From: Corynebacterium humireducens NBRC 106098 = DSM 45392
Lineage (GTDB): Bacteria > Actinomycetota > Actinomycetes > Mycobacteriales > Mycobacteriaceae
DNA length: 64,000 nucleotides
Assembly (NCBI RefSeq): GCF_000819445.1
Contig: NZ_CP005286.1
Location: 1,860,001 to 1,924,000 of the forward strand
Direction: 5' to 3'
The notes below the pieces were generated by a model. That model did no database searches, was not told the origin of the DNA, and saw only the letters and a list, made by a program, of their open reading frames with translations. How positions within the stretch are numbered: position 1 is the stretch's first letter; the number at the start of each line of letters is the position of its first letter. The position numbers and the translations under genes are program-made. This document shows, one piece after another, positions 52,823 to 61,458 of the stretch.

Positions 52823-53056
52823 ATGACCATCTCACCCGAACTCGCCCAGATCATCGAGGAGGCCTCCGGACTGGAGGCCGACGCGCTCACCCCCGAGGCG
52901 AAGATCTCCGAGCTGGGGATCAACTCCCTGGCGATGATCGAGATCGCCGTCCGCATCGAGGACGCCTTCGGGGTGCGCCTCGACGACGAGACCGTGTTCC
53001 GGACCTCCACGGTGGGTGAACTGGCGGAACTCATCGAGACCCCCGGCCCCCGCTAG
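52823..53056 (+). CDS. acyl carrier protein
   Basis: A 77-aa acidic four-helix carrier. The phosphopantetheine site reads LGINSLAMIEIAVRIEDAFG, with Asn before the attachment serine instead of the usual Asp (DSL). In the mycolata the acpM gene lies just after aceE, so this may be the fatty-acid synthesis or related carrier. The start is leaderless. Confidence 0.85.
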   Translation: MTISPELAQIIEEASGLEADALTPEAKISELGINSLAMIEIAVRIEDAFGVRLDDETVFRTSTVGELAELIETPGPR

Positions 53057-53088
53057 CTTCTCGACGCGCGGTTTGGCACCGCAGCAGC

Positions 53089-53094
53089 CACAAT
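53089..53094 (+). promoter_or_regulatory. -10 element CACAAT, leaderless start
   Basis: CACAAT, seven bases, ATG at 53102. This supports the ATG at 53102 rather than 53093. Confidence 0.35.
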
Positions 53095-53101
53095 GGCGGC
53101 C

Positions 53102-53905
53102 ATGACCGCCAGCATCAGCTACCTGACCGACATGGACGGCGTCCTCATCCGTGAGGGCGAGATGATCCCTGGGGCCGACCGTTTCCTCCGTGCCCTGCAC
53201 GAGCACGACATCGAGTTCATGGTGCTCACCAACAACTCGATCCACACCCCGCGTGACCTCTCCGCCCGTCTGTCCGCCTCCGGCCTCCGGATCCCGGCGG
53301 AACGGATCTGGACGTCCGCCACCGCCACCGCTCACTTCCTCGCCCAGCAGCGCTGGGAGGGCACGGCGTATGTCGTCGGGGAGTCCGGACTGACCACCGC
53401 CCTGCACGCGAAGGGCTGGATCCTCACCGACGCGGACCCGGAGTTCGTGGTCCTGGGCGAGACCCGCACCTACTCCTTCGAGGCGATCACCACCGCCATC
53501 AACCTCATCATCGGCGGAGCCCGGTTCATCTGCACCAACCCGGACGTCACCGGACCCGCCCCGCAGGGCATCCTGCCGGCGACCGGGTCCGTGGCCGCCC
53601 TCATCACCGCCGCGACCGGCAAGGAGCCGTACTACATCGGAAAACCGAATCCCATGATGCTGCGCTCCGCGCTCAACACGATGGGCGCGCACTCGGAGCA
53701 CACCGTCATGATCGGTGACCGCATGGACACCGACATCAAGACCGGCATGGAGGCCGGCATGCGCACCGTCCTCGTGCGGTCGGGCATTTCCGACGACGCC
53801 GCGGTCGACCGCCACCCCTACCGCCCGACCCGCGTGGTCGACGACATCGGGGTCGTCGCGGACGCCATCCTCGACCCCTTCGGGGACGGTCACTACCAGG
53901 GCTGA
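53102..53905 (+). CDS. HAD-IIA hydrolase, NagD type
   Basis: 267 aa. Motif I is YLTDMDGVLIREG, the IIA-type TNNSIHTPRDLS follows, motif III YYIGKPNPMMLRSAL, and motif IV MIGDRMDTDIKTGMEAG. Broad sugar-phosphate or nucleotide phosphatase; substrate not predictable. The upstream ACP ends 45 bp before. Confidence 0.9.
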   Translation: MTASISYLTDMDGVLIREGEMIPGADRFLRALHEHDIEFMVLTNNSIHTPRDLSARLSASGLRIPAERIWTSATATAHFLAQQRWEGTAYVVGESGLTTALHAKGWILTDADPEFVVLGETRTYSFEAITTAINLIIGGARFICTNPDVTGPAPQGILPATGSVAALITAATGKEPYYIGKPNPMMLRSALNTMGAHSEHTVMIGDRMDTDIKTGMEAGMRTVLVRSGISDDAAVDRHPYRPTRVVDDIGVVADAILDPFGDGHYQG

Positions 53906-54003
53906 GGTGTGACCTGCCTGGCGGGCAGGTGACCCGCCAGCCGGAAAAGGCTACAGTGTGGACCGAGAGGGCAACCCCCTGGCCCGCATTCCACACAGGG
54001 GGA

Positions 54004-55071
<1,068 letters not shown>

Positions 55072-55145
55072 CCCCTCTGAAGACACGTCGACGCCGCGCT
55101 TCCCCCTCCGGGGTGGCGCGGCGTTGGTGATTTCGGGGCAGGTTG

Positions 55146-55571
55146 CTAGTCGGTCAGTGAGAGTTCGGCGGTGAAGCCGTAGTCACGGGCCAGGTTGATC
55201 ACCATGTCACGCAGGCGTGCGAGTTCGTCCTCCGTGCCGGTGAGGACCTGACGGCAGTCGATGTAAGAACCCGGCCCGCTGCTGTGGCTGCGGTGCCACG
55301 AGGTGAACCAGTCTGCGGTCAGCGGATCAGCACCGGGGACACGGAGCTCGGACTCACTCGGGATGCAGATGACCATGGCCGTCTCAATGCGCGGGCGCAG
55401 AGCCCGCGGCATGCCGGTGATGGTGAGCATGGCGGTGCGCGCGACCGTCGACGCCGGGGTGCGGTAGGCAGCGGCGAGAACGGACACGTCGGAGGGCTCC
55501 CACAGATGGTCCGGTGCCTCGGAATCGGCGGCGCCCAACCAGCGTGCGAGCGTTGGTGCAAGGGTGGTCAT
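55146..55571 (-). CDS. hypothetical protein
   Basis: 141 aa: MTTLAPTLARWLGAADSEAP, VAAAYRT-like helix, then MLTITGMPRALRPRIETAMV and DMVINLARDYGFTAELSL. Soluble, no signal. AAGGA lies ten bases before the ATG. Upstream is a long structured leader. Family not recognised. Confidence 0.6.
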   Translation of the reverse strand: MTTLAPTLARWLGAADSEAPDHLWEPSDVSVLAAAYRTPASTVARTAMLTITGMPRALRPRIETAMVICIPSESELRVPGADPLTADWFTSWHRSHSSGPGSYIDCRQVLTGTEDELARLRDMVINLARDYGFTAELSLTD

Positions 55572-55860
55572 GTCGAAGATCCTTAGGCAGGAACGACCAC
55601 CGCACTTGCATCCGCCTACGACGGTAGGCGGATGCGGCGGTGTAAGACGAGGTTCGTCTTCCCCAACGGCCTCGTTTACGACTTACTTGCTAAGTGCTTG
55701 CTAACACGGACCAGTTTCCATCCCGTCGATCACACCAGCAACTCTAAACCCCCACTTCAACCCCCGTTTATTCAAGCTTCAGTTGAGGGTTAGGGATATC
55801 CGAAAGGGGTGCCGAGGGAGGCTTCCCCCGACCCCGTCGACGCCACAGGCTGGCATAACC
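55572..55860 (-). promoter_or_regulatory. structured, A+T-richer leader region
   Basis: No gene is seen. On the minus strand there is a 12-bp perfect hairpin (55608-55619 with 55624-55635), a 7-bp hairpin AAGACGA/TCGTCTT near 55650, and a direct repeat of TTGCTAA near 55684-55700. A -10-like TAGAGT lies near 55740. It may be a regulatory leader for the gene at 55146-55571 or leftover mobile-element DNA. Confidence 0.4.
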
Positions 55861-56042
55861 GGCTCTTCGCTTTTTAGAGTGCGTTGATCTTCCCCTACAG
55901 CTGCCCGGAGTGGATCAGGCACCGCAAGATGTAGTGGTCCAGGTTCCTGAACCCGAGGGCGATTCCCCGCAGGTGCTCCAGCCGTCCGTTGATAGCCTCA
56001 ACTGGCTCGTTCGACGCGCCGATATCGAAGTAGGCGAGGACG
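55861..56042 (-). mobile_element. ISL3-family remnant with transposase C-terminus
   Basis: The end GGCTCTTCGCTTTTTAGAGT at 55861 closely resembles the terminal repeat of IS31831-type elements. Inside, the minus strand encodes an ISL3-type transposase tail, VLAYFDIGASNEPVEAINGR then LEHLRGIALGFRNLDHYILR, ending at TAG 55895. The rest of the element is missing; it stops where the IS3 remnant begins. Confidence 0.8.
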
Positions 56043-56611
56043 GACCTGACCCCTGTTTAGTGGACACCCAACACCCCGGCTTCACACCGGTAAACCGGCC
56101 TGCCGATTGCCGACGGGTCGAATATGTACCTCGCGACCGTCATCGACTGTTTCTCCCGCCGGCTGGTGGGTTTCGCGATTGCGGACCACATGCGCACCTC
56201 CCTGGTCCAGGACGCGCTGATCATGGCCAAGGGACAGCGCGGGAGCCTGAAGGACGCTGTTTTTCACTCCGATCACGGAAGCGTCTATACCTCGCATGCG
56301 TTCCAGGACACGTGTACGCAGCTGGGGATCCGGCAGTCCATGGGAGCGATCGGTAGCAGTGCGGATAACGCGTTGGCGGAGTCGTTCAACGCGGCGTTGA
56401 AGCGCGAAGTCCTTCAGGATGCCAAGACGTTTGCCAATCAGCTGGCCTGTCGGCGGGATGTGTTTCGCTGGTGTACCCGCTACAACACGGTGCGCCGGCA
56501 TTCCTGGTGTAGATATCTCGCGCCGGCAGTGTTTGAGGAGCAGTGTCCTGTTATGCTGAGATCTGCTTCCTGATCACATCCCCCGTGTCCACTTTCCGGG
56601 GGTCGGGCCCA
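56043..56611 (+). mobile_element. IS3-family remnant, internally deleted
   Basis: The ends share CTGACCCC...AGTGGACACC at the left and, reversed, CGACCCC...AGTGGACACG at the right, as in IS3-family terminal repeats. OrfA and the first half of OrfB are lost, with a break near 56098. Only the OrfB C-terminal fragment remains. About 570 bp instead of the usual 1.2-1.5 kb. Confidence 0.75.
56124..56573 (+). pseudogene. IS3-family transposase OrfB fragment
   Basis: 149 aa of the rve integrase core: MYLATVIDCFSRRLVGFAIA, HSDHGSVYTSHAFQDTC and NALAESFNAALKREVL, i.e. the second Asp region and the Glu of the DDE triad. The first catalytic Asp survives in VIDCFS but the upstream HTH and strand are missing, so it cannot transpose. 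Confidence 0.85.
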
Positions 56612-56613
56612 TC

Positions 56614-56876
56614 GCCGCGGTACCGTCGGCGGTGAACACGACGCCTGTGCCGCTGACGAGCACCTGCGCTCCATCGGCATGGACCGGTGGCCGGTGTTCT
56701 TCGCCGTCGACTTCGACATCACTCTGACCCAGTGGAGCTTCGTGGCGTCGGAGAATTTCCGGGCCACCTGCCGGATGCTCGGCCGAGACCGGATGGAGAT
56801 CTACGACCACTCCCGGGTCTGCGACTGGGCACGTGAGGACGCAATGATCGCTGACCTCGGTGGGGCAAACTCCTGA
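56614..56876 (+). pseudogene. DUF1906 glycoside-hydrolase-like fragment
   Basis: In frame from the IS3 remnant edge: DEHLRSIGMDRWPVFFAVDF then MLGRDRMEIYDHSRVCDWA, the C-terminal part of a DUF1906 (Rv2525c-like) TIM-barrel domain. The N-terminal half is missing, cut by the insertion. The TGA at 56874-56876 overlaps the amidase ATG. Confidence 0.65.
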
Positions 56877-57469
56877 TGATGCACCACACCGGCGGCTCCA
56901 CCCCGGACCGCACCTCCCCCGGCTACGTCGCCGATAGCCCCGACGTCGGCGCCAGCATCGCCTACCACGCTGGCCTGGCTGACCCGGGGTGTAGTGGTGC
57001 CGCCGGTCAGGGCTACCCCACCCGACCGTCGACCACCGGCCCGAAGCTGTATACCTCGGGCGATGCCCGCTACATCGGGATCGAGCCACAGAACTCCGGC
57101 CGGGAGCCGTGGGAACCCGAACTGTACGACGCGTTCGTGCGCTCCGCGGCCGCGGTGCTCTGCTACAAGGGCCTGTCCGCCGACCGGGCCCACCTGCCCA
57201 GCCGCAAGGAGTACGCCCCCAGCCGCAAGGTTGACCCCAACCTGAACATGGACGCGTTCCGCCGTACTGTTCAGCACCTGATCGACCGCGTCCACTTCGA
57301 GCCCACCCACAAGTTCCAGTCCCGCTACGTGAACGCCAACGGCGTTCGGCCTGAGCACTACGAGACGCTGATGGGCTACATCCTCAACAACCGCAAGATC
57401 GAGGACTTGCGGGCTATCACTACCGGACCCACCCCGACGGCCGATGCCGCTTGTGAAGGTGCGGGCTGA
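56876..57469 (+). CDS. phage-type N-acetylmuramoyl-alanine amidase, possibly truncated
   Basis: 197 aa with amidase_2-like zinc residues: HHTGG at the start, and a late SRKEYAPSRKVDPNLNMDAF pattern typical of phage endolysins (KxDP). IGIEPQNSGREPWEPELYDA lies between. The zinc HH is only three residues from the start, so the normal N-terminal strand may be lost or encoded upstream with DUF1906. It may come from an old prophage or be a fused cell-wall hydrolase. Confidence 0.6.
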   Translation: MMHHTGGSTPDRTSPGYVADSPDVGASIAYHAGLADPGCSGAAGQGYPTRPSTTGPKLYTSGDARYIGIEPQNSGREPWEPELYDAFVRSAAAVLCYKGLSADRAHLPSRKEYAPSRKVDPNLNMDAFRRTVQHLIDRVHFEPTHKFQSRYVNANGVRPEHYETLMGYILNNRKIEDLRAITTGPTPTADAACEGAG

Positions 57470-57542
57470 TCTACCGGGCTAGTCTTCGCAGTCGCGTTCC
57501 AATCCCTGATCACGGGCGAATGCTCTTGTGGTGAATAGATGA

Positions 57543-57581
57543 TGGAAACGCCCCCTCCGACCTTGCCGGAGGGGGCGTTTC
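57543..57581. terminator. 16-bp bidirectional terminator
   Basis: GGAAACGCCCCCTCCG (57543-57558) pairs perfectly with 57566-57581 across a seven-base loop. It lies between the amidase gene and the oppositely directed tRNA, and can serve both. Confidence 0.85.
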
Positions 57582-57592
57582 CGCTGTTCAAC

Positions 57593-57666
57593 GTGGGGCC
57601 AGCGGGGCTCGAACCCGCGACCTACGGATTATGAGTCCGCGGCTCTAACCGACTGAGCTATGGCCC
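57593..57666 (-). tRNA. tRNA(CAT), Met or lysidine-type Ile
   Basis: A 74-nt cloverleaf: acceptor GGGGCCA/TGGCCCC, anticodon loop CTCATAA (anticodon CAT), T arm with GGTTCGAGC, no encoded CCA. Elongator Met is most likely in this context, but Ile2 with a modified C34 cannot be excluded without comparison. Confidence 0.92.
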
Positions 57667-57770
57667 CCTGAAGGTGGAACCTCGTCAGTATAACCGCGCG
57701 GCACCCCGTTCCTGCAAAGTGTCTGGACCTGCTTTCACGGCACCTCGAATATGTGGGTTGAACTGGCGAT

Positions 57771-57799
57771 TTGTCACCTGAACGAAGGTGTCATATAGT
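57771..57799 (+). promoter_or_regulatory. sigma-A promoter of tRNA-Asn
   Basis: TTGTCA (57771-57776), 17-bp spacer, TATAGT (57794-57799). This is close to consensus and upstream of the tRNA-Asn gene by about 50 bp. Confidence 0.75.
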
Positions 57800-57852
57800 T
57801 ATGTCTCGTTGCAGGGAAGCGCGAAAGCGAAGAACAGCACAACACAAGTTAA

Positions 57853-57925
57853 TCCCCTATAGCTCAGTTGGCAGAGCATTCGACTGTTAATCGAAAGGTC
57901 ACTGGTTCGAGCCCAGTTGGGGGAG
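57853..57925 (+). tRNA. tRNA-Asn(GTT)
   Basis: Acceptor TCCCCTA/TGGGGGA, D arm AGCTCAGTTGGCAGAGC, anticodon loop CTGTTAA (GTT), T arm GGTTCGAGC, discriminator G. 73 nt. Confidence 0.96.
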
Positions 57926-57933
57926 CAGAAGAG

Positions 57934-57959
57934 AAGGCCACCGGATTTCCGGTGGCTTT
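57934..57959 (+). terminator. tRNA-Asn terminator
   Basis: GCCACCGG (57937-57944), loop ATTT, CCGGTGGC (57949-57956), followed by TTTCTGCGTTT. Nine bases after the tRNA. Confidence 0.85.
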
Positions 57960-58133
57960 CTGCGTTTCAGGGTGCGTCCGGCTATTGACCCCGTGACGTG
58001 ATGCAGGTTACACTCACTGTATTGCTTCACCGAACCGGTTCCAGCTTCTGCAGAACCGAGAACGTGAAGAAGTGAATCCCGGGACCGTTGCCCTGCAACG
58101 AACACCCCGGGATTTGCGCTGTGCCGGCAGCAC
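57960..58133. other. intergenic region with hairpins
   Basis: No ORF. It holds the palindrome GAACCGGTTC (58032-58041) and a hairpin AATCCCGGG/CCCGGGATT (58075-58083 with 58106-58114) that could end the leftward YwiC-like transcript. A small RNA cannot be excluded. Confidence 0.4.
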
Positions 58134-59000
58134 TCAGAGGAAGATGGCCGCCAGGACCGCCGCACAGGCGATGAGCAGCACGGGCACCTCGGCCATGCCG
58201 ACCCGGCGGGCGGTCCAGGGCTCGCCACGCCGGGCCGACCACGGGATACCCACCGCACGGCCGAGGGCCACGAGCATCGTGAGCACCGCGAGGGATCCGG
58301 CGAGCCACTTCCCCGCCCACACGGCGATCGCCAGCACGATGAGCAGCGCGATGACGTGGTAGCCGATGGAGATCTTCAGGTAGAGCGGGTTGTGGCGCTC
58401 ACGGATCATGGTCTTGACGAAGGGGATCGTGCCCGAGAAGTACAGCGCCAGGAACACCATGCACACCCAGATGATGGTCGGCACCTCCCCCGGCGCGCCG
58501 GACCCGGCGCCGACGGCGGTCAGGGCGGGCAGGAGCAGGGCGGAGGCGACGACCGTCGATACGCCGGAGAGGGCGGAACGCCCGCGGCCCTGCAGGGTCT
58601 CCCACACGGCGACCGCCACGAGTGGGGCGAACGGGATCGCCCACCACATGAGCTGCGGTTGCAGCAGGAGCGCGACCGCGATGCCGGCCATGGAGACGGG
58701 CCCGTAGACGTAGATCGGCCGCAGGTAGCCGGACCGGCGCCGCGGGTTGCGGGCCTTGGCGGCGAGGCCGAAGGCGAAGAAGGCGAAGTAGCCGAAGAAC
58801 CAGGCGAGCAGCACCGCCGGGAGGACGGCGAGGGGGCGCCACGAGGGGGCGTCGGCAAGCATGTGGACGCCGGAGATGAGGCCCAGGGCGGCGGGGCTGA
58901 TGAGCATCGCCCAGGCGCCGTGCTGGTTGGGGACCCACGGGGAGACGCCGTGCCTGCCGCGTTTCCCGTTCTTGCGCTGTCGGACAGTGGTCGTGGCCAT
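58134..59000 (-). CDS. YwiC-like integral membrane protein
   Basis: About 288 aa. WVPNQHGAWAMLISPAALG is the YwiC-like signature; eight or nine hydrophobic helices follow, with conserved LRPIYVYGPVSM and FVKTMIRERHNP. The family resembles prenyltransferase-like membrane proteins, but the role is unknown. ATG 59000 is chosen; GTG 59009 is possible. Confidence 0.82.
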   Translation of the reverse strand: MATTTVRQRKNGKRGRHGVSPWVPNQHGAWAMLISPAALGLISGVHMLADAPSWRPLAVLPAVLLAWFFGYFAFFAFGLAAKARNPRRRSGYLRPIYVYGPVSMAGIAVALLLQPQLMWWAIPFAPLVAVAVWETLQGRGRSALSGVSTVVASALLLPALTAVGAGSGAPGEVPTIIWVCMVFLALYFSGTIPFVKTMIRERHNPLYLKISIGYHVIALLIVLAIAVWAGKWLAGSLAVLTMLVALGRAVGIPWSARRGEPWTARRVGMAEVPVLLIACAAVLAAIFL

Positions 59001-59048
59001 GCCACTCACGTTAGCACCATCCGAAAGTTTGATACGAGTTCCTCCGGG

Positions 59049-59189
59049 TTATTTCCCCGGAGGGGACAGGTGTCCCGACTCCCCCGCACCGGTGCCCGGA
59101 TACGGCTCCTGCTCGGCGACGCTGGCGCAGAGGAGCGCGGCGAAGGCCAGCACCCCGGCCAGCCGACCACGTGGGTTGTCGCTGTTCAC
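59049..59189 (-). CDS. 46-aa putative exported peptide
   Basis: GTG 59189 preceded by GGAGG four bases upstream; the peptide VNSDNPRGRLAGVLAFAALL then CASVAEQEPYPGTGAG has a basic N-terminus and a hydrophobic core like a signal or anchor. It ends at TAA 59049, 49 bp before the YwiC-like gene. Too short for routine calling; the leader quality makes it plausible. Confidence 0.45.
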   Translation of the reverse strand: MNSDNPRGRLAGVLAFAALLCASVAEQEPYPGTGAGESGHLSPPGK

Positions 59190-59328
59190 GCCACCTCCAT
59201 CCGCTTTGTTGGTAGTACGAACTTATCGCGTCCGCGACCGGGTGTCCGGGGATTGGAGGTCACATTCGCCTAACGCCATCTGTCGCTCTCTTCGCCCGCT
59301 CCACCGACGACCCCCGCACTCATGCATC

Positions 59329-59334
59329 TACCAT
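59329..59334 (+). promoter_or_regulatory. -10 element TACCAT, leaderless start
   Basis: TACCAT, six bases, ATG at 59341. No ribosome binding site. Confidence 0.5.
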
Positions 59335-59340
59335 GATGTC

Positions 59341-61176
59341 ATGACCACTAGCACGCCCCTCGAGCAGTACGCCCTCCTGTCCGACACGCACACCGCGGCC
59401 CTCGTCGCCGAGGACGGCAGCATCGACTGGCTCTGCCTGCCCCGTTTCGACTCCCAGGCGGTGTTCACGAAACTGCTGGGCACGGAGGAGCACGGTCACT
59501 GGCGTATCGACGCCCCCGGCGCCCGCGTCACCGTCCGCCGCTACCTCGGCGACTCCTTCGTCCTGGAGACGACGTGGGAGTCGGACACCGGCACCGCCAC
59601 GGTCACCGACTTCATGCCGATGGACCCGGAGAACGAGCTGTTCGACTGCACCGACCTGGTGCGCCGCGTGGTGTGCACCTCCGGGGAGATCGACATCCGG
59701 GCGGTCCTGCGCCTGCGATTCGACTACGGCCAGGCCACCCCCTTCCACCGCTACCGGGTGCTCGACGCGGAGCGGAACATCGGCGAGATCCGCTGCGTCG
59801 CGGGCCCCGACTCGGTCCACCTCCGCGGGCCCTACCTGACCCTCAACGAGGACACCGGCGCCCACCTCGGGGAGTTCCGCCTCACCGAGGGCGAGAGCCT
59901 CGAGTGGGTGCTCACCTGGTTCCCCTCCCACCACGACACCCCGGAGGCCCCCGACTACAGCGAGGCCCTGGCGATCACGCAGCAGGCGTGGGAACGGTGG
60001 GCGGCGGGAAGCAGTTACACGGGCGAGTACCCGGAGATGGTGACCCGCTCCCTCCTCGTGCTCCGCGCGCTCACCGACTCCCGCACCGGCGGCATCGTCG
60101 CCGCCCCCACCACCTCCCTGCCGGAGGAGTTCGGCGGCGAACGCAACTGGGACTACCGCTACGTGTGGCTGCGCGACTCCGCGTTGACCATCGAGGTGCT
60201 CGTCGAGTCCGGGTTCACCGCGCGTGCCGACAACTGGCGTCAGTGGCTGCTGCGCGCCATCGCCGGCGACTCCCGGGAACTGCGCATCATGTACGGCCTG
60301 CGCGGCGAACGGCACCTCCCGGAGTTCGAGCTCACCCACCTGCCCGGCTACGAGAACTCCCGCCCGGTGCGCATCGGCAACGGCGCCGCCGAGCAGTACC
60401 AGGCGGATGTCGTCGGGGAGGTGATGATCGCCCTCGAGACCCTGCGTAACGCGGGCGTCGAGGAGGACGAGTTCTCCTGGGACCTGCAGAAGTCGATCCT
60501 CGACTTCCAGGAGCACATGTTCGACATCAAGGACCACGGCATCTGGGAGATGCGCAGCGAACCCGCCTACTTCACCCACGGCCGCGCCATGATGTGGGCG
60601 GCGTTCGACAGGGGCGTGAAGGCCGTCGAGAAGCACGGGCTCGTCGGCCCCGTCGACCGCTGGCGCGAACTCCGCGAACGACTGCGCACCGAGATCATGG
60701 AGCAGGGTTGGAACGAGGAACTGCAGTCCTTCACCCAGACCTACGGCGGCACCGACGTCGACGCCTCCCTCCTGCAGCTCGCGCAGATCGGTTTCCTCCC
60801 CTACAACGACCCGCACATCCTCGGCACCGTCGCCCGCATCGAGGAGACGCTTCTCGACGACGCCGGCTTCCTCCACCGCTACCCCGCCGGCACCGGCGTC
60901 GACGGCATCGCCGGCCGCGAGTACCCCTTCCTGCTGTGCTCCTTCTGGCTCATCGAGCAGTACGCCCACTCCGGCCGCCTCGACGAGGCCCGCACGAAGA
61001 TGGACCGCGTGTGCGGCGTCGCCTCCGACCTCGGGCTGCTCGCCGAGGAGTACTCCACCGAGTTCGGCAGGCTCGCCGGCAACTACCCGCAGGCCTTCTC
61101 CCACCTCGGGCTCATCCGCGCGGCCGCCGCGATCTCCCACCCGGGGACGCCCATCGACTCAGAGGCCACCAGGTAG
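59341..61176 (+). CDS. GH15 glycoside hydrolase, trehalase-like
   Basis: 611 aa. The N-terminal beta domain begins EQYALLSDTHTAALVAEDGS then IDWLCLPRFDS; the (alpha/alpha)6 barrel has NWDYRYVWLRDSALT (first acid region) and EEYSTEFGRLAGNYPQAFSH near the end. Mycobacterial relatives (Rv2402 type) act on trehalose; a glucoamylase-type activity is possible. Cytosolic, no signal peptide. ATG 59341 is leaderless. Confidence 0.88.
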   Translation: MTTSTPLEQYALLSDTHTAALVAEDGSIDWLCLPRFDSQAVFTKLLGTEEHGHWRIDAPGARVTVRRYLGDSFVLETTWESDTGTATVTDFMPMDPENELFDCTDLVRRVVCTSGEIDIRAVLRLRFDYGQATPFHRYRVLDAERNIGEIRCVAGPDSVHLRGPYLTLNEDTGAHLGEFRLTEGESLEWVLTWFPSHHDTPEAPDYSEALAITQQAWERWAAGSSYTGEYPEMVTRSLLVLRALTDSRTGGIVAAPTTSLPEEFGGERNWDYRYVWLRDSALTIEVLVESGFTARADNWRQWLLRAIAGDSRELRIMYGLRGERHLPEFELTHLPGYENSRPVRIGNGAAEQYQADVVGEVMIALETLRNAGVEEDEFSWDLQKSILDFQEHMFDIKDHGIWEMRSEPAYFTHGRAMMWAAFDRGVKAVEKHGLVGPVDRWRELRERLRTEIMEQGWNEELQSFTQTYGGTDVDASLLQLAQIGFLPYNDPHILGTVARIEETLLDDAGFLHRYPAGTGVDGIAGREYPFLLCSFWLIEQYAHSGRLDEARTKMDRVCGVASDLGLLAEEYSTEFGRLAGNYPQAFSHLGLIRAAAAISHPGTPIDSEATR

Positions 61177-61218
61177 GCTGTCCCCTGACCTTCCACCCCC
61201 TGAATCAGTAGGAGCCTC

Positions 61219-61458
61219 ATGATCCAGTTCGTCATCGGAGCCGCAGCAGGATACGTCCTGGGAACCAAGGCCGGCCGGCAGCGATTCGAGCAGATCAAGA
61301 AGGGCTACACCGCCGCCGTCAACTCCCCCGTGACGAAGAAGGCCGTCAACGCGACCCGCAAGGCCGTCGCCGACCGCCTCGACCCGCAGCCCCGCATGCG
61401 CGAGGTGAAGAACCTGCGTACCGACGACCAGCAGGTGCTGGAGCCGGACCAGGACTAG
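61219..61458 (+). CDS. small YtxH-like protein
   Basis: 79 aa: MIQFVIGAAAGYVLGTKAGR is a short membrane-associating glycine-rich helix followed by a basic coil (RQRFEQIKKGYTAAVNSPVT). AGGAGCCTC precedes ATG. Its TAG abuts the CTA complement of the dnaG stop with no gap. Function unknown. Confidence 0.75.
   Translation: MIQFVIGAAAGYVLGTKAGRQRFEQIKKGYTAAVNSPVTKKAVNATRKAVADRLDPQPRMREVKNLRTDDQQVLEPDQD

Noticed and set aside
52777..53034. Extended N-terminus of the alpha/beta hydrolase
   Set aside because: It overlaps the acyl carrier protein on the other strand and lacks homology; ATG 52776 gives a normal hydrolase.
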